Shown here: one piece after another, positions 1-6,808 of the stretch
Layout of the letters: each line of letters starts with the position of its first letter
Position numbering within the stretch: position 1 is the stretch's first letter
Assembly (NCBI GenBank): GCA_040391865.1
Contig: JBEBWZ010000020.1
Location: forward strand, 1 to 36,026
Direction of reading: 5' to 3'
DNA: 36,026 nt
DNA from: Solimonas sp040391865
Lineage (GTDB): Bacteria > Pseudomonadota > Gammaproteobacteria > Nevskiales > Nevskiaceae
The notes under the pieces: model-generated
What the model was told of the DNA's origin: nothing
The model's database searches: none
The model's input: the letters and a program-made list of their open reading frames with translations, nothing else
Made by a program: the position numbers and the translations under genes

Positions 1-199
1 GGCAGATCGGACGGCGGCCCTCGGCGCACATGCGCGAGTTGGTCAGGATCTGCGCGATCGCGTCCTTGGCAGCCGGCGATTCTTCACGCTCGTAGGCATC
101 GCCCAGCGCCTGGATGTAGTCCAGCGGATGGTAGTAGCTGATGTACTGGTAGGCGTCGGCGATCGACTGAATGAAATCTTCCTGGCGAATCGTGGTCAT
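1..199 (-). CDS. Fumarate hydratase class I, N-terminal part (runs off the window)
   Basis: The reading frame starts at an ATG complementary to 197-199 and is open to the window edge, giving about 66 residues beginning MTTIRQEDFIQSIADA. The segment ending in RMCAEGRRPIC is typical of the start of two-domain class I (iron-sulfur) fumarases, where the next residues normally hold the first cluster cysteine. The known family reaction is reversible hydration of fumarate to malate in the TCA cycle, using an oxygen-sensitive 4Fe-4S cluster. It lies about 100 bp downstream of fumC on the same strand, so the two fumarases may be co-transcribed. The catalytic part lies outside the window, so activity cannot be judged. 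Class I identity rests on strong N-terminal similarity; a tartrate dehydratase-like specificity is the alternative. Confidence 0.85.
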   Translation of the reverse strand, partial: MTTIRQEDFIQSIADAYQYISYYHPLDYIQALGDAYEREESPAAKDAIAQILTNSRMCAEGRRPIC

Positions 200-302
200 G
201 GCAAGCCTTGCTGGGAATTTCTGGCCGGAAAAAGCGGCGCGCGAATGCTACCCGATGTTGGCCCGCCCTCGCAGCGCCGGTCCGCGCTCAGCCGCCGCTG
301 CC

Positions 303-1730
303 TCACGCCTCGTGGATGCCGCCGCGGGTCAGGGCCGCCGGGTCCAGCAAGCGCGCCAGCAGGGCCCGCGGCAAGCCGGTTTCCTCGATCGCCACCTCCA
401 GCACGGGACGTCCCTCGCGGTAGGCGCGCTTGGCGATCGCCGCGCCCTTCTCGTAACCGATCACCGCGTTGGCGGCGGTGATCAGGATCGGATTGCGGCC
501 CAGGGCTTCGCGCACCCGCGCCTCGCGCACGGTGAATCCGGCGATCGCCTTGTCCGCCAGCAGGCGGCTGACATTCGCCAGCAGTTCGATGCTCTGCAGC
601 AGGGTGTGCGCAATCAGCGGCAGCTGCACGTTGAGCTGGAAATTGCCGGATTGCGCGGCGATCGCGATGGTGGCGTCGTTGCCGATCACCCGCGCCGCGA
701 CCATGCACACCGCTTCCGGCATCACCGGATTGACCTTGCCGGGCATGATCGACGAGCCCGGCTGCAGGCTCGGCAGCTCGATCTCGGCCAATCCGGCCAG
801 CGGACCCGAGTTCATCCAGCGCAGATCGTTGGCGATCTTGGTCAGCGAGATCGCCAGCACTTTCAGGGCGCCGGACAGCTCCGCGGCGGTGTCCTGGCTG
901 GACAGGGCTTCAAACAGATTTTCAGCCGGCTGCAGCTTCAGGCCGCTGCGCTGCGACAACACCGCCGCGCAGCGCCGACCGAACTGCGGATGCGCGTTGA
1001 TGCCGGTGCCGACCGCGGTACCGCCCAGCGCCAGCTGATGCAGCCGTGGCTGTACCGCCTTGACCCGGTCGATGCCGCTGCGCAGTTGCTGTGCCCAGCC
1101 CGACAGCTCCTGACCGAAGGTCACCGGCATCGCGTCCATCAGATGGGTACGGCCGGTCTTGGTGCTGCGCGACAGCTTGCGCGCACGCTGCTCGATGGTC
1201 CTGGCCAGATGCGTCAGCGCCGGCAGCAAATCCTCGTGCACCGCCAGCGCCGCGCTCAGGTGGATCGCGCTGGGAATGACATCGTTCGACGACTGGCCAT
1301 AGTTCACGTGATCGTTGGGATGCACCGGCGACTGCAGCTGCTGCGTCGCGAGATGCGCAATCACCTCGTTGGCGTTCATGTTGCTGGAGGTGCCGGAGCC
1401 GGTCTGGAACACGTCGATCGGGAACTGCGCGTCGTATTCGCCGTCGGCGACTGCCTGCGCGGCCGTGGCGATGGCCCTGGCCTTGCGTGCCGACAGCAGC
1501 CCGAGGCGGGTGTTGACCTCGGCGGCGGCGCGCTTGATCAGCCCGAGTGCGCGGATGAAGCCGCGCGGCATGCGCAGGCCGGAAATCGGAAAGTTTTCGA
1601 CGGCACGCTGGGTTTGCGCACCCCACAGGGCGTCCGCAGGCACTTGCAGCGCGCCGAGGCTGTCATGCTCCTGACGGAAGCCGCCCTTGGCGGCGGTTTT
1701 ACGGGAATTTCCGGTTTTTGACCCTGCCAT
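303..1730 (-). CDS. fumC: Fumarate hydratase class II (FumC)
   Basis: This 475-residue protein has the usual length and motifs of cluster-free class II fumarase: TGSGTSSNMN near residues 110-119, the GRTHLMDA segment near 193-200, and the superfamily signature GSSIMPGKVN at 325-334. It converts fumarate to malate in the cytoplasm as a homotetramer and resists oxygen and iron starvation, unlike the class I enzyme encoded just downstream. The ATG at 1730 is preceded by a GGA about eight bases upstream. The N-terminus has about 18 extra polar, basic residues before the conserved start, so a slightly shorter protein is possible. It is divergent from purB across about 134 bp. Argininosuccinate lyase or aspartase are less likely because the FumC-type THLMDA motif is present. 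Confidence 0.95.
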   Translation of the reverse strand: MAGSKTGNSRKTAAKGGFRQEHDSLGALQVPADALWGAQTQRAVENFPISGLRMPRGFIRALGLIKRAAAEVNTRLGLLSARKARAIATAAQAVADGEYDAQFPIDVFQTGSGTSSNMNANEVIAHLATQQLQSPVHPNDHVNYGQSSNDVIPSAIHLSAALAVHEDLLPALTHLARTIEQRARKLSRSTKTGRTHLMDAMPVTFGQELSGWAQQLRSGIDRVKAVQPRLHQLALGGTAVGTGINAHPQFGRRCAAVLSQRSGLKLQPAENLFEALSSQDTAAELSGALKVLAISLTKIANDLRWMNSGPLAGLAEIELPSLQPGSSIMPGKVNPVMPEAVCMVAARVIGNDATIAIAAQSGNFQLNVQLPLIAHTLLQSIELLANVSRLLADKAIAGFTVREARVREALGRNPILITAANAVIGYEKGAAIAKRAYREGRPVLEVAIEETGLPRALLARLLDPAALTRGGIHEA

Positions 1731-1864
1731 GACGGTTTTCCGCGGATCGGGCCGCGGCCTCGGATAAAATACCCCCGCAGCCTAACAAATCGTGTCCCCG
1801 CCGCTGCGCGGATCGCGGCCCTCCTCCGCGCCCAGTCGCCGTGGCACCACCAATAGAACTTTCC

Positions 1865-3232
1865 ATGAAACTGACTTCGCTTTCCGCCATCTCTCCGATC
1901 GACGGCCGCTATGCCGAAAAAACCGTGCAACTGCGGGGCATCTTCAGCGAATACGGCCTGATGCGTTACCGCGTGCTCGCGGAAATCCGCTGGCTGAAAT
2001 CGCTGGCCGCGCATCCGGGTGTTCCCGAAGTGGCGACGTTGTCGGCCTCGGCCAGCGAAAAGCTCGAAAAGATCGCGAGCGGTTTCGACCTCAACGAGGC
2101 GCAGCGGGTCAAGACCATCGAAGACACCACCAACCACGACGTCAAGGCGGTGGAGTACTACCTGAAGGAAAAGATCAGCTCGCATGCGGAGCTGGCCGGG
2201 ATCAAGGAATTCATCCATTTCGCCTGCACGTCCGAAGACGTCAACAACCTGTCGAATGCGCTGATGCTCAAGGACTCGCGCGAACAGGTGCTGCTGCCGG
2301 CCCTCGACAAGATCATCAAAGCGATCTCCGGCCTCGCACGCTCCTATGCCGAGCAGCCGATGCTGGCGCGCACCCACGGGCAGCCGGCCTCGCCGACCAC
2401 GCTGGGCAAGGAAATGGCGGTGTTTGCGCAGCGCCTGCGTCGCACCCGCGAGCAGTTCGCCGCGGTGCCGATCCTCGGCAAGATGAATGGCGCCGTGGGC
2501 AACTGGAATGCGCATCTCGCAGCCTACCCGGATGTGGACTGGCCGGCGCTGTCGCGCGAGTTCATCGCCGGCCTCGGCATCGAGCAGAGCCCGGCGACCA
2601 CGCAGATCGAACCGCACGACTACATCGCCGAGTATTTCCACGCGCTGTCGCGCTTCAACACCATCCTGCTCGACTTCTGCCGCGACATCTGGAGCTACAT
2701 CTCGGTCGGCTACTTCAAGCAGCGTACCGTCGCCGGCGAAGTTGGCAGTTCGACCATGCCGCACAAGGTCAACCCGATCGATTTCGAAAACGGTGAAGGC
2801 AATCTCGGCATCGCCAACGCGATCCTGCAGCATCTCGCCGAGAAGCTGCCGATCTCGCGCTGGCAGCGCGATCTGACCGACTCCACGGTGCTGCGCAATC
2901 TCGGTGTCGGCGCGGCGCATTCGATGATCGCCTATCAGGCTGTGCTGAAAGGCATCAGCAAGCTCGAGGCCGATGCCTGGCGCATGGGTCAGGATCTCGA
3001 CAACAACTGGGAAGTGCTCGGCGAAGCGATCCAGACGGTGATGCGCCGTTATGGTCTGCCCGAGCCCTACGAACAGCTGAAGCGCCTGACCCGCGGCCAG
3101 AAGGTAGGGCGCGAGGTGATCCGCGAATTCGTTTCCGGCCTCGAACTGCCGGAGGCGGAAAAGCAGCGGCTGCTGAAGATGACGCCGGGCAGCTACACCG
3201 GCAACGCCGCACAGCAGGCGCTGGATCTCTGA
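1865..3232 (+). CDS. purB: Adenylosuccinate lyase (PurB)
   Basis: The 455-residue product is a close, full-length match to the E. coli-type PurB. It acts twice in purine synthesis, releasing fumarate from SAICAR and from adenylosuccinate. Visible family features are the start MKLTSLSAISPIDGRY, KTIEDTTNHDVKAVEYY, the TSEDVNNLSNALMLK segment, the RTHGQPASPTTLGKEM region with a catalytic histidine, and the fumarase-superfamily signature GSSTMPHKVNP. The ATG at 1865 was chosen over an upstream GTG at 1841 because homologues begin at MxLxSLxAxSPxDGRY. A TAAAAT hexamer at 1765-1770 may be its -10 element, but no convincing -35 was found. The next gene starts 10 bp downstream, so the two are probably one transcript. 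Confidence 0.96.
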   Translation: MKLTSLSAISPIDGRYAEKTVQLRGIFSEYGLMRYRVLAEIRWLKSLAAHPGVPEVATLSASASEKLEKIASGFDLNEAQRVKTIEDTTNHDVKAVEYYLKEKISSHAELAGIKEFIHFACTSEDVNNLSNALMLKDSREQVLLPALDKIIKAISGLARSYAEQPMLARTHGQPASPTTLGKEMAVFAQRLRRTREQFAAVPILGKMNGAVGNWNAHLAAYPDVDWPALSREFIAGLGIEQSPATTQIEPHDYIAEYFHALSRFNTILLDFCRDIWSYISVGYFKQRTVAGEVGSSTMPHKVNPIDFENGEGNLGIANAILQHLAEKLPISRWQRDLTDSTVLRNLGVGAAHSMIAYQAVLKGISKLEADAWRMGQDLDNNWEVLGEAIQTVMRRYGLPEPYEQLKRLTRGQKVGREVIREFVSGLELPEAEKQRLLKMTPGSYTGNAAQQALDL

Positions 3233-3242
3233 GATCGGCGTC

Positions 3243-3737
3243 GTGCACGAATCCAACGCCGCCACGCCGATCGTCCTGGAAGGCACACTCGCCTTCCAGG
3301 ACGCAGCGCTGGCGCGGTTGGACGGTGCGCAACGGGAAGTCGCATTGCTGTCGTATGCGCTCGATCCGCGCGGTTTCGGCAGCGATGCGTTCGCCGAGCG
3401 ACTGCAGGCCTTCGCACTCGGCAGCAGTCGCAGTCGTATACGCATCCTGGTGAACCAGCCGCAGCAGGCCTTGCGCAACGCGCCGCGGCTGATCGAGCTG
3501 TCGCGCCGCCTCAGCAGCCGCATCCATTGCCGGCAGTTGCCGGAGACGCAGCGACTGCTGCTGACGGAGTACCTGATCTGCGATGAACGCTCGCTGCTGT
3601 TCCGCGAGCGTCACGATCAGTTGCAGGCGCAGTGCCATCCGGAGGCGCCGCTGCAGGCGCGGCGCCAGCTGCGCGAGTTCAATCCGCTGTGGGAAGAAGC
3701 GCTGCCGGCGCGCGAGTTCTCCGAGCTGCGGATCTGA
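3243..3737 (+). CDS. Conserved small protein following purB, DUF7931-like
   Basis: This 164-residue soluble protein starts at GTG and sits 10 bp behind purB. It has no signal peptide or membrane segment. The middle (RIRILVNQPQQALRNAPRL) and the later part (EYLICDERSLLFRERHD, then REFNPLWEEA) give the alternating pattern of a small alpha/beta fold that resembles the phospholipase D-like DUF7931 proteins often found beside purB or acetyltransferase genes in gammaproteobacteria. No HKD catalytic motif is visible, so enzymatic activity is not claimed. The family assignment is from memory of the pattern and is moderate; function is unknown. It converges on the thioesterase gene with only 21 bp between their ends and no obvious terminator. 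Confidence 0.75.
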   Translation: MHESNAATPIVLEGTLAFQDAALARLDGAQREVALLSYALDPRGFGSDAFAERLQAFALGSSRSRIRILVNQPQQALRNAPRLIELSRRLSSRIHCRQLPETQRLLLTEYLICDERSLLFRERHDQLQAQCHPEAPLQARRQLREFNPLWEEALPAREFSELRI

Positions 3738-3758
3738 GTTCGGCCTTGTGCCCGAGGC

Positions 3759-4205
3759 TCAGCTCGCGAGTTCCGGCGCGAGTCGTTCGTAGGCCACGAT
3801 CTTCTGCCGCACGGCCTCGGGAATCGGCAGCGGCCGCTGCTGTCCGTAATCGAACCAGACCACCACGCCACGGCTGATGGCGATCAACTGCTCGCCGTTG
3901 AAGTGCGCGGCTTCGGTATTCATGCTGGAACGGCCGACACGGCTGATCCGAAACCCGGTCCGCAGTTGCGCCGGATGATGCAGCTGCGCGACGAAATCAC
4001 ATTCGATCCGCGCCAGGATCAAGCCGTAGCCTTTCCAGAAGCCCGGATCGTCGCGCATCAGCACGCTGAAGTAATCGAGCCGTGCGCTTTCGTCGAAGGT
4101 GAAGAAGCGCGTGTTGTTGACGTGACCCAGGGCATCGAGATCCGACCAGCGGGTCGCGATCTCCACCGCATGCGTGAAATCCTGGAGGGTTGGCTTGCTG
4201 TTCAT
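3759..4205 (-). CDS. Acyl-CoA thioesterase, hotdog fold (4HBT/YbgC-FadM type)
   Basis: The 148-residue protein carries the hotdog thioesterase pattern. TRWSDLDALGHVNNTRFFTFDESARLDYF holds the catalytic-type Asp in the DxxGHVNN motif, and a central beta-strand region (LARIECDFVAQLHHPAQLRTGFRI) follows. The usual reaction is hydrolysis of an acyl-CoA thioester; the chain-length preference cannot be read from sequence. The start is the ATG at 4205, which overlaps the TGA of the DUF1289 gene upstream (ATGA), so it is likely translated by coupling. No clear Shine-Dalgarno sequence precedes it, which fits coupling. An upstream extension overlapping DUF1289 in another frame is not supported by homology. 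Confidence 0.88.
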   Translation of the reverse strand: MNSKPTLQDFTHAVEIATRWSDLDALGHVNNTRFFTFDESARLDYFSVLMRDDPGFWKGYGLILARIECDFVAQLHHPAQLRTGFRISRVGRSSMNTEAAHFNGEQLIAISRGVVVWFDYGQQRPLPIPEAVRQKIVAYERLAPELAS

Positions 4206-4429
4206 GAGGTGAGATTTCCCCGGCCTGCCGCCTGTTGTCGCTGCTGTGCCTCGGCACGAATCTGCAACCGTCGTTCGGAAGATGCCACTGACCATTCACC
4301 GATTTCGCGAATGCTGCGGCCACAGCCGATGCAGATCTGCGCAGCGTCGAGCTGACAGATCTGGATACAGGGCGATGCGACCTCGGAGGACGGTGTTTGC
4401 GGCATGCGGTTACGAACTCGAGCTGCCAT
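4202..4429 (-). CDS. DUF1289 family Cys-rich small protein
   Basis: The 75-residue product contains the DUF1289 core SPCIQICQLD followed by CIGCGRSIREIGEW. The four cysteines (CxxxC and CxxC) suggest a small metal-binding, probably zinc-binding, unit. Function in this family is not established. Three starts are possible: GTG at 4441, which lies inside the ompA terminator stem and is unlikely; ATG at 4429, directly after that terminator's T-run; and ATG at 4405, which gives the compact N-terminus MPQTPSSEV. No good ribosome-binding site precedes any of them. The stop overlaps the ATG of the thioesterase gene, forming a two-gene unit. Because the ompA terminator abuts the gene, its transcription must rely on read-through or on a promoter that is not evident. 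Confidence 0.8.
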   Translation of the reverse strand: MAARVRNRMPQTPSSEVASPCIQICQLDAAQICIGCGRSIREIGEWSVASSERRLQIRAEAQQRQQAAGRGNLTS

Positions 4430-4430
4430 G

Positions 4431-4464
4431 AAAAAGGCCACGTGACCGCAGGGATCACGTGGCC
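4431..4464 (-). terminator. Intrinsic terminator of the OmpA-family gene
   Basis: A perfect 10-bp stem (GGCCACGTGA at 4436-4445 and TCACGTGGCC at 4455-4464) encloses a 9-nt loop. On the minus strand the stem is followed at once by five T residues (4435-4431). It begins 18 bp after the ompA stop, the classical rho-independent layout. The T-run ends at the ATG of the DUF1289 gene. Confidence 0.9.
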
Positions 4465-4482
4465 CCGATCACGGAAGAATAC

Positions 4483-5694
4483 TTATTCGACGACCAGACG
4501 GAACTCGACGCGACGGTTGTTGGCGCGGCCCGCCGCGGTGTCGTTCGATTCAGCCGGCTCGCTTTCGCCAAAGCCCTGAGCGCTGAGGCGCGAGGCCGGT
4601 GCGCCGCGAGCGATCAGGTACTGGCGCACCGACTCGGCGCGTTGCTGCGACAGCGACAGATTGTAGGCCTCGTCGCCATTGCTGTCGGTATGCCCCGCGA
4701 TCAGCACGCTGAGGTTCGACTGATTCTTCAGGGTCTGGGCGGAATCGTCGAGCAGACGCTTGGCCTCGGTCGTCAGGCGCGCCGAGTCGTTCTCGAAGTT
4801 GACGCCGCGCAGCACCGCGGTCTGTGCCACCACGCAACCGCGTGCGTCGACCCGCAGGCCCTGCTGCGTGCCGGGGCAGGCATCCAGGCTGTTGATCACG
4901 CCGTCGCCGTCCTCGTCATTGCCCAGATCCACCGGGCAGCCACGCGCGTCAACCTTGGTGCCTTCCGGTGTCAGCGGGCATTCGTCGGCGCTGTCAGCCA
5001 CGCCATCACGATCGGAATCGGCACCGCAGTCGCTGCGGCCGGTGACCGGATCGACCACGGCGAGTTCGCATTCCTGCGCCGGCGCGACGGTTTTTCCGGG
5101 GGCGAACAGCGGCGTCAACGGAATCTGCAGGCCGAGACTGACGCGATAGTCGATCAGGATGTCCTCTCCCGGAACCGACTTGTCGTTGTTCTGGCCGAGC
5201 ACGCGTGCTTCGAGTCTTGCGGCGAGGCCTTGCCAGTTCAGCGGAAACAGCAGGCCGGCGCCGACATTGATGCCGAAATTGTTGCTGTCATCGCCGCGGA
5301 CGTCGTCATTGACGAGACCGAAACCGGCGAGCAGGAACGGCTTGAAGTGCGGCGACTGCAGCGCCTCATCGCCCCAGGCATAGGTGCCGAGGTCGTAGAC
5401 GAAGTCCAGCATCAGTCCCGACTGGTAATCCTTGCGGCGATCGATCTCGCGCTTGCGGCCGAGGTCGTGATAGGTCAGTTCCGCCGCCCAGTTGGAGAAT
5501 CCGTAATCGGCCAGCGGCCAGCCCAGATGCAGCTGGAAGCCCTGCCCGTTCTTCGAGTCGCGAGCGCTGTCGGAGAACTCGTAGAGATAGGCAGCACCGA
5601 CGTACGGAATGGCGTAATCGTCAACGTTGACCGCTGCGGCCGATCCGGCCCACAGCGTGGCCGCGACCGCGGCACACAGTAATTTGATACGCAT
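4483..5694 (-). CDS. OmpA/OprF-family outer-membrane protein with thrombospondin type-3 repeats
   Basis: The 403-residue precursor has a Sec signal peptide (about residues 1-21, ending GSAAA), an N-terminal beta-barrel region (about 25-205) of alternating aromatic strands, and a calcium-type thrombospondin-3 hinge with DSDRDGVADSADECP and DEDGDGVINSLDACPGT (about 225-275). A C-terminal OmpA peptidoglycan-binding domain follows, with GHTDSNGDEAYNLSLSQQRA and a closing NNRRVEF motif. This is the OprF-like arrangement that ties the outer membrane to peptidoglycan and may act as a slow porin. The ATG at 5694 is preceded by an AGGGGG ribosome-binding site. It is monocistronic, closed by a strong terminator. 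The gene symbol is left open because OmpA and OprF naming is lineage-dependent. Confidence 0.92.
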   Translation of the reverse strand: MRIKLLCAAVAATLWAGSAAAVNVDDYAIPYVGAAYLYEFSDSARDSKNGQGFQLHLGWPLADYGFSNWAAELTYHDLGRKREIDRRKDYQSGLMLDFVYDLGTYAWGDEALQSPHFKPFLLAGFGLVNDDVRGDDSNNFGINVGAGLLFPLNWQGLAARLEARVLGQNNDKSVPGEDILIDYRVSLGLQIPLTPLFAPGKTVAPAQECELAVVDPVTGRSDCGADSDRDGVADSADECPLTPEGTKVDARGCPVDLGNDEDGDGVINSLDACPGTQQGLRVDARGCVVAQTAVLRGVNFENDSARLTTEAKRLLDDSAQTLKNQSNLSVLIAGHTDSNGDEAYNLSLSQQRAESVRQYLIARGAPASRLSAQGFGESEPAESNDTAAGRANNRRVEFRLVVE

Positions 5695-5791
5695 CTGACA
5701 TCCCCCTGGCTGATGCTGCGACGGTTTTTTTGCTGGGCGACTCTACTGGATTCGTCGTGATCGCGGCAACCGCGGATCGCACCAGAAGGCA

Positions 5792-6799
5792 CTAAGCCAG
5801 CGCCCGCGCACACTCCGTGATCAGGGCCGGCCCGCGATAGATGAAGCCGGTATAGATCTGCACCAGATCGGCGCCCGCGGCACGTCTTGCCGAGGCGTCG
5901 GCGCCCGAGCAGATGCCGCCCACGCCGACCAGCGGAAAATCGCTGCCGACACGAGCCCGCAAACGACGCAGCGTATCTTCCGCCAGAGGTCGCAGCGGCG
6001 CACCGGACAGACCACCGGTTTCCGCGCCATGACGCACGCCTTCGAGACCGGGGCGCCCGATGGTGGTATTGGTCGCGATCAGACCATCGATCCCGGATTC
6101 ACGCGCGGCCACGGCAATGCCATCGAGCTGCGCATCGGAGACATCTGGTGCGATCTTGACCAGGATCGGGCGCCGCACGCCATGCTGCTGCGCCAGACGT
6201 TCCCCTTCTTCGCGCAGCAGCACCAGCAGTTCGCGCAGGCGCGCCTCGTCCTGAAGGTCGCGCAGATTCTTGGTGTTCGGCGAAGAGATGTTGACGGTGA
6301 TGTAGCTGGCCGCCGCGTAGACCTTGCGCAGACAGATCAGGTAGTCCTGTGCCGCCAGTTCCAGCGGCGTGTCGAAATTCTTGCCGATATTGATCCCGAG
6401 CACGCCGTCAAAGCCGGCCTCGGCCACCTCCGCGAGCAGATGATCGACGCCCTTGTTGTTGAATCCGAGGCGATTGATCAAGGCCTGCTGCTGCGGCAGT
6501 CGGAACATGCGCGGCCGCGGATTGCCGGGCTGCGGTCGCGGCGTCACGGTGCCGATCTCGACGAACCCGAATCCGAGTTGCGACCAGGCACGCAGGCACT
6601 CGCCGTTCTTGTCGAGCCCGGCCGCCAGCCCGACACGATTGCGGAACTTCAACCCCAGCAGATCGACCGGCGCATTAACGGCCGCCGCCGCAAACGGTGC
6701 CGTGGACAGCCGCGGCAGGCGCTTGAACGCGGCAATGGTCAACTCATGCGCGTGCTCGGCATCGAGACGGAACAGCAGGTCACGGGCAAGACGGTACAT
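5792..6799 (-). CDS. pyrD: Dihydroorotate dehydrogenase (quinone), class 2
   Basis: The 335-residue protein matches membrane-associated class 2 PyrD, which oxidises dihydroorotate to orotate with FMN and passes electrons to the quinone pool. The amphipathic N-terminal helix (MYRLARDLLFRLDAEHAHEL) that docks to the membrane and quinone is present. FMN and substrate motifs follow: VGLAAGLDKNGE, INRLGFNNKGVD, and NISSPNTKNLRDLQ with the class 2 catalytic serine. GVGGI and the GADLVQIYTGFIYRGP phosphate-binding end close the protein. It is the third gene of a minus-strand unit, 9 bp after the ABC1 kinase gene, which itself overlaps ribA. Both PyrD and UbiB-like kinases touch quinone biology, which may explain the pairing, but that link is inferred. 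Confidence 0.95.
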   Translation of the reverse strand: MYRLARDLLFRLDAEHAHELTIAAFKRLPRLSTAPFAAAAVNAPVDLLGLKFRNRVGLAAGLDKNGECLRAWSQLGFGFVEIGTVTPRPQPGNPRPRMFRLPQQQALINRLGFNNKGVDHLLAEVAEAGFDGVLGINIGKNFDTPLELAAQDYLICLRKVYAAASYITVNISSPNTKNLRDLQDEARLRELLVLLREEGERLAQQHGVRRPILVKIAPDVSDAQLDGIAVAARESGIDGLIATNTTIGRPGLEGVRHGAETGGLSGAPLRPLAEDTLRRLRARVGSDFPLVGVGGICSGADASARRAAGADLVQIYTGFIYRGPALITECARALA

Positions 6800-6808
6800 C
6801 GCAAGACC

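Noticed and set aside
171..1721. Long open frame on the plus strand opposite fumC
   Set aside because: It is the complement of a clear fumC gene in GC-rich DNA; the translation is Arg/Gln/His/Ala-rich with no domain.
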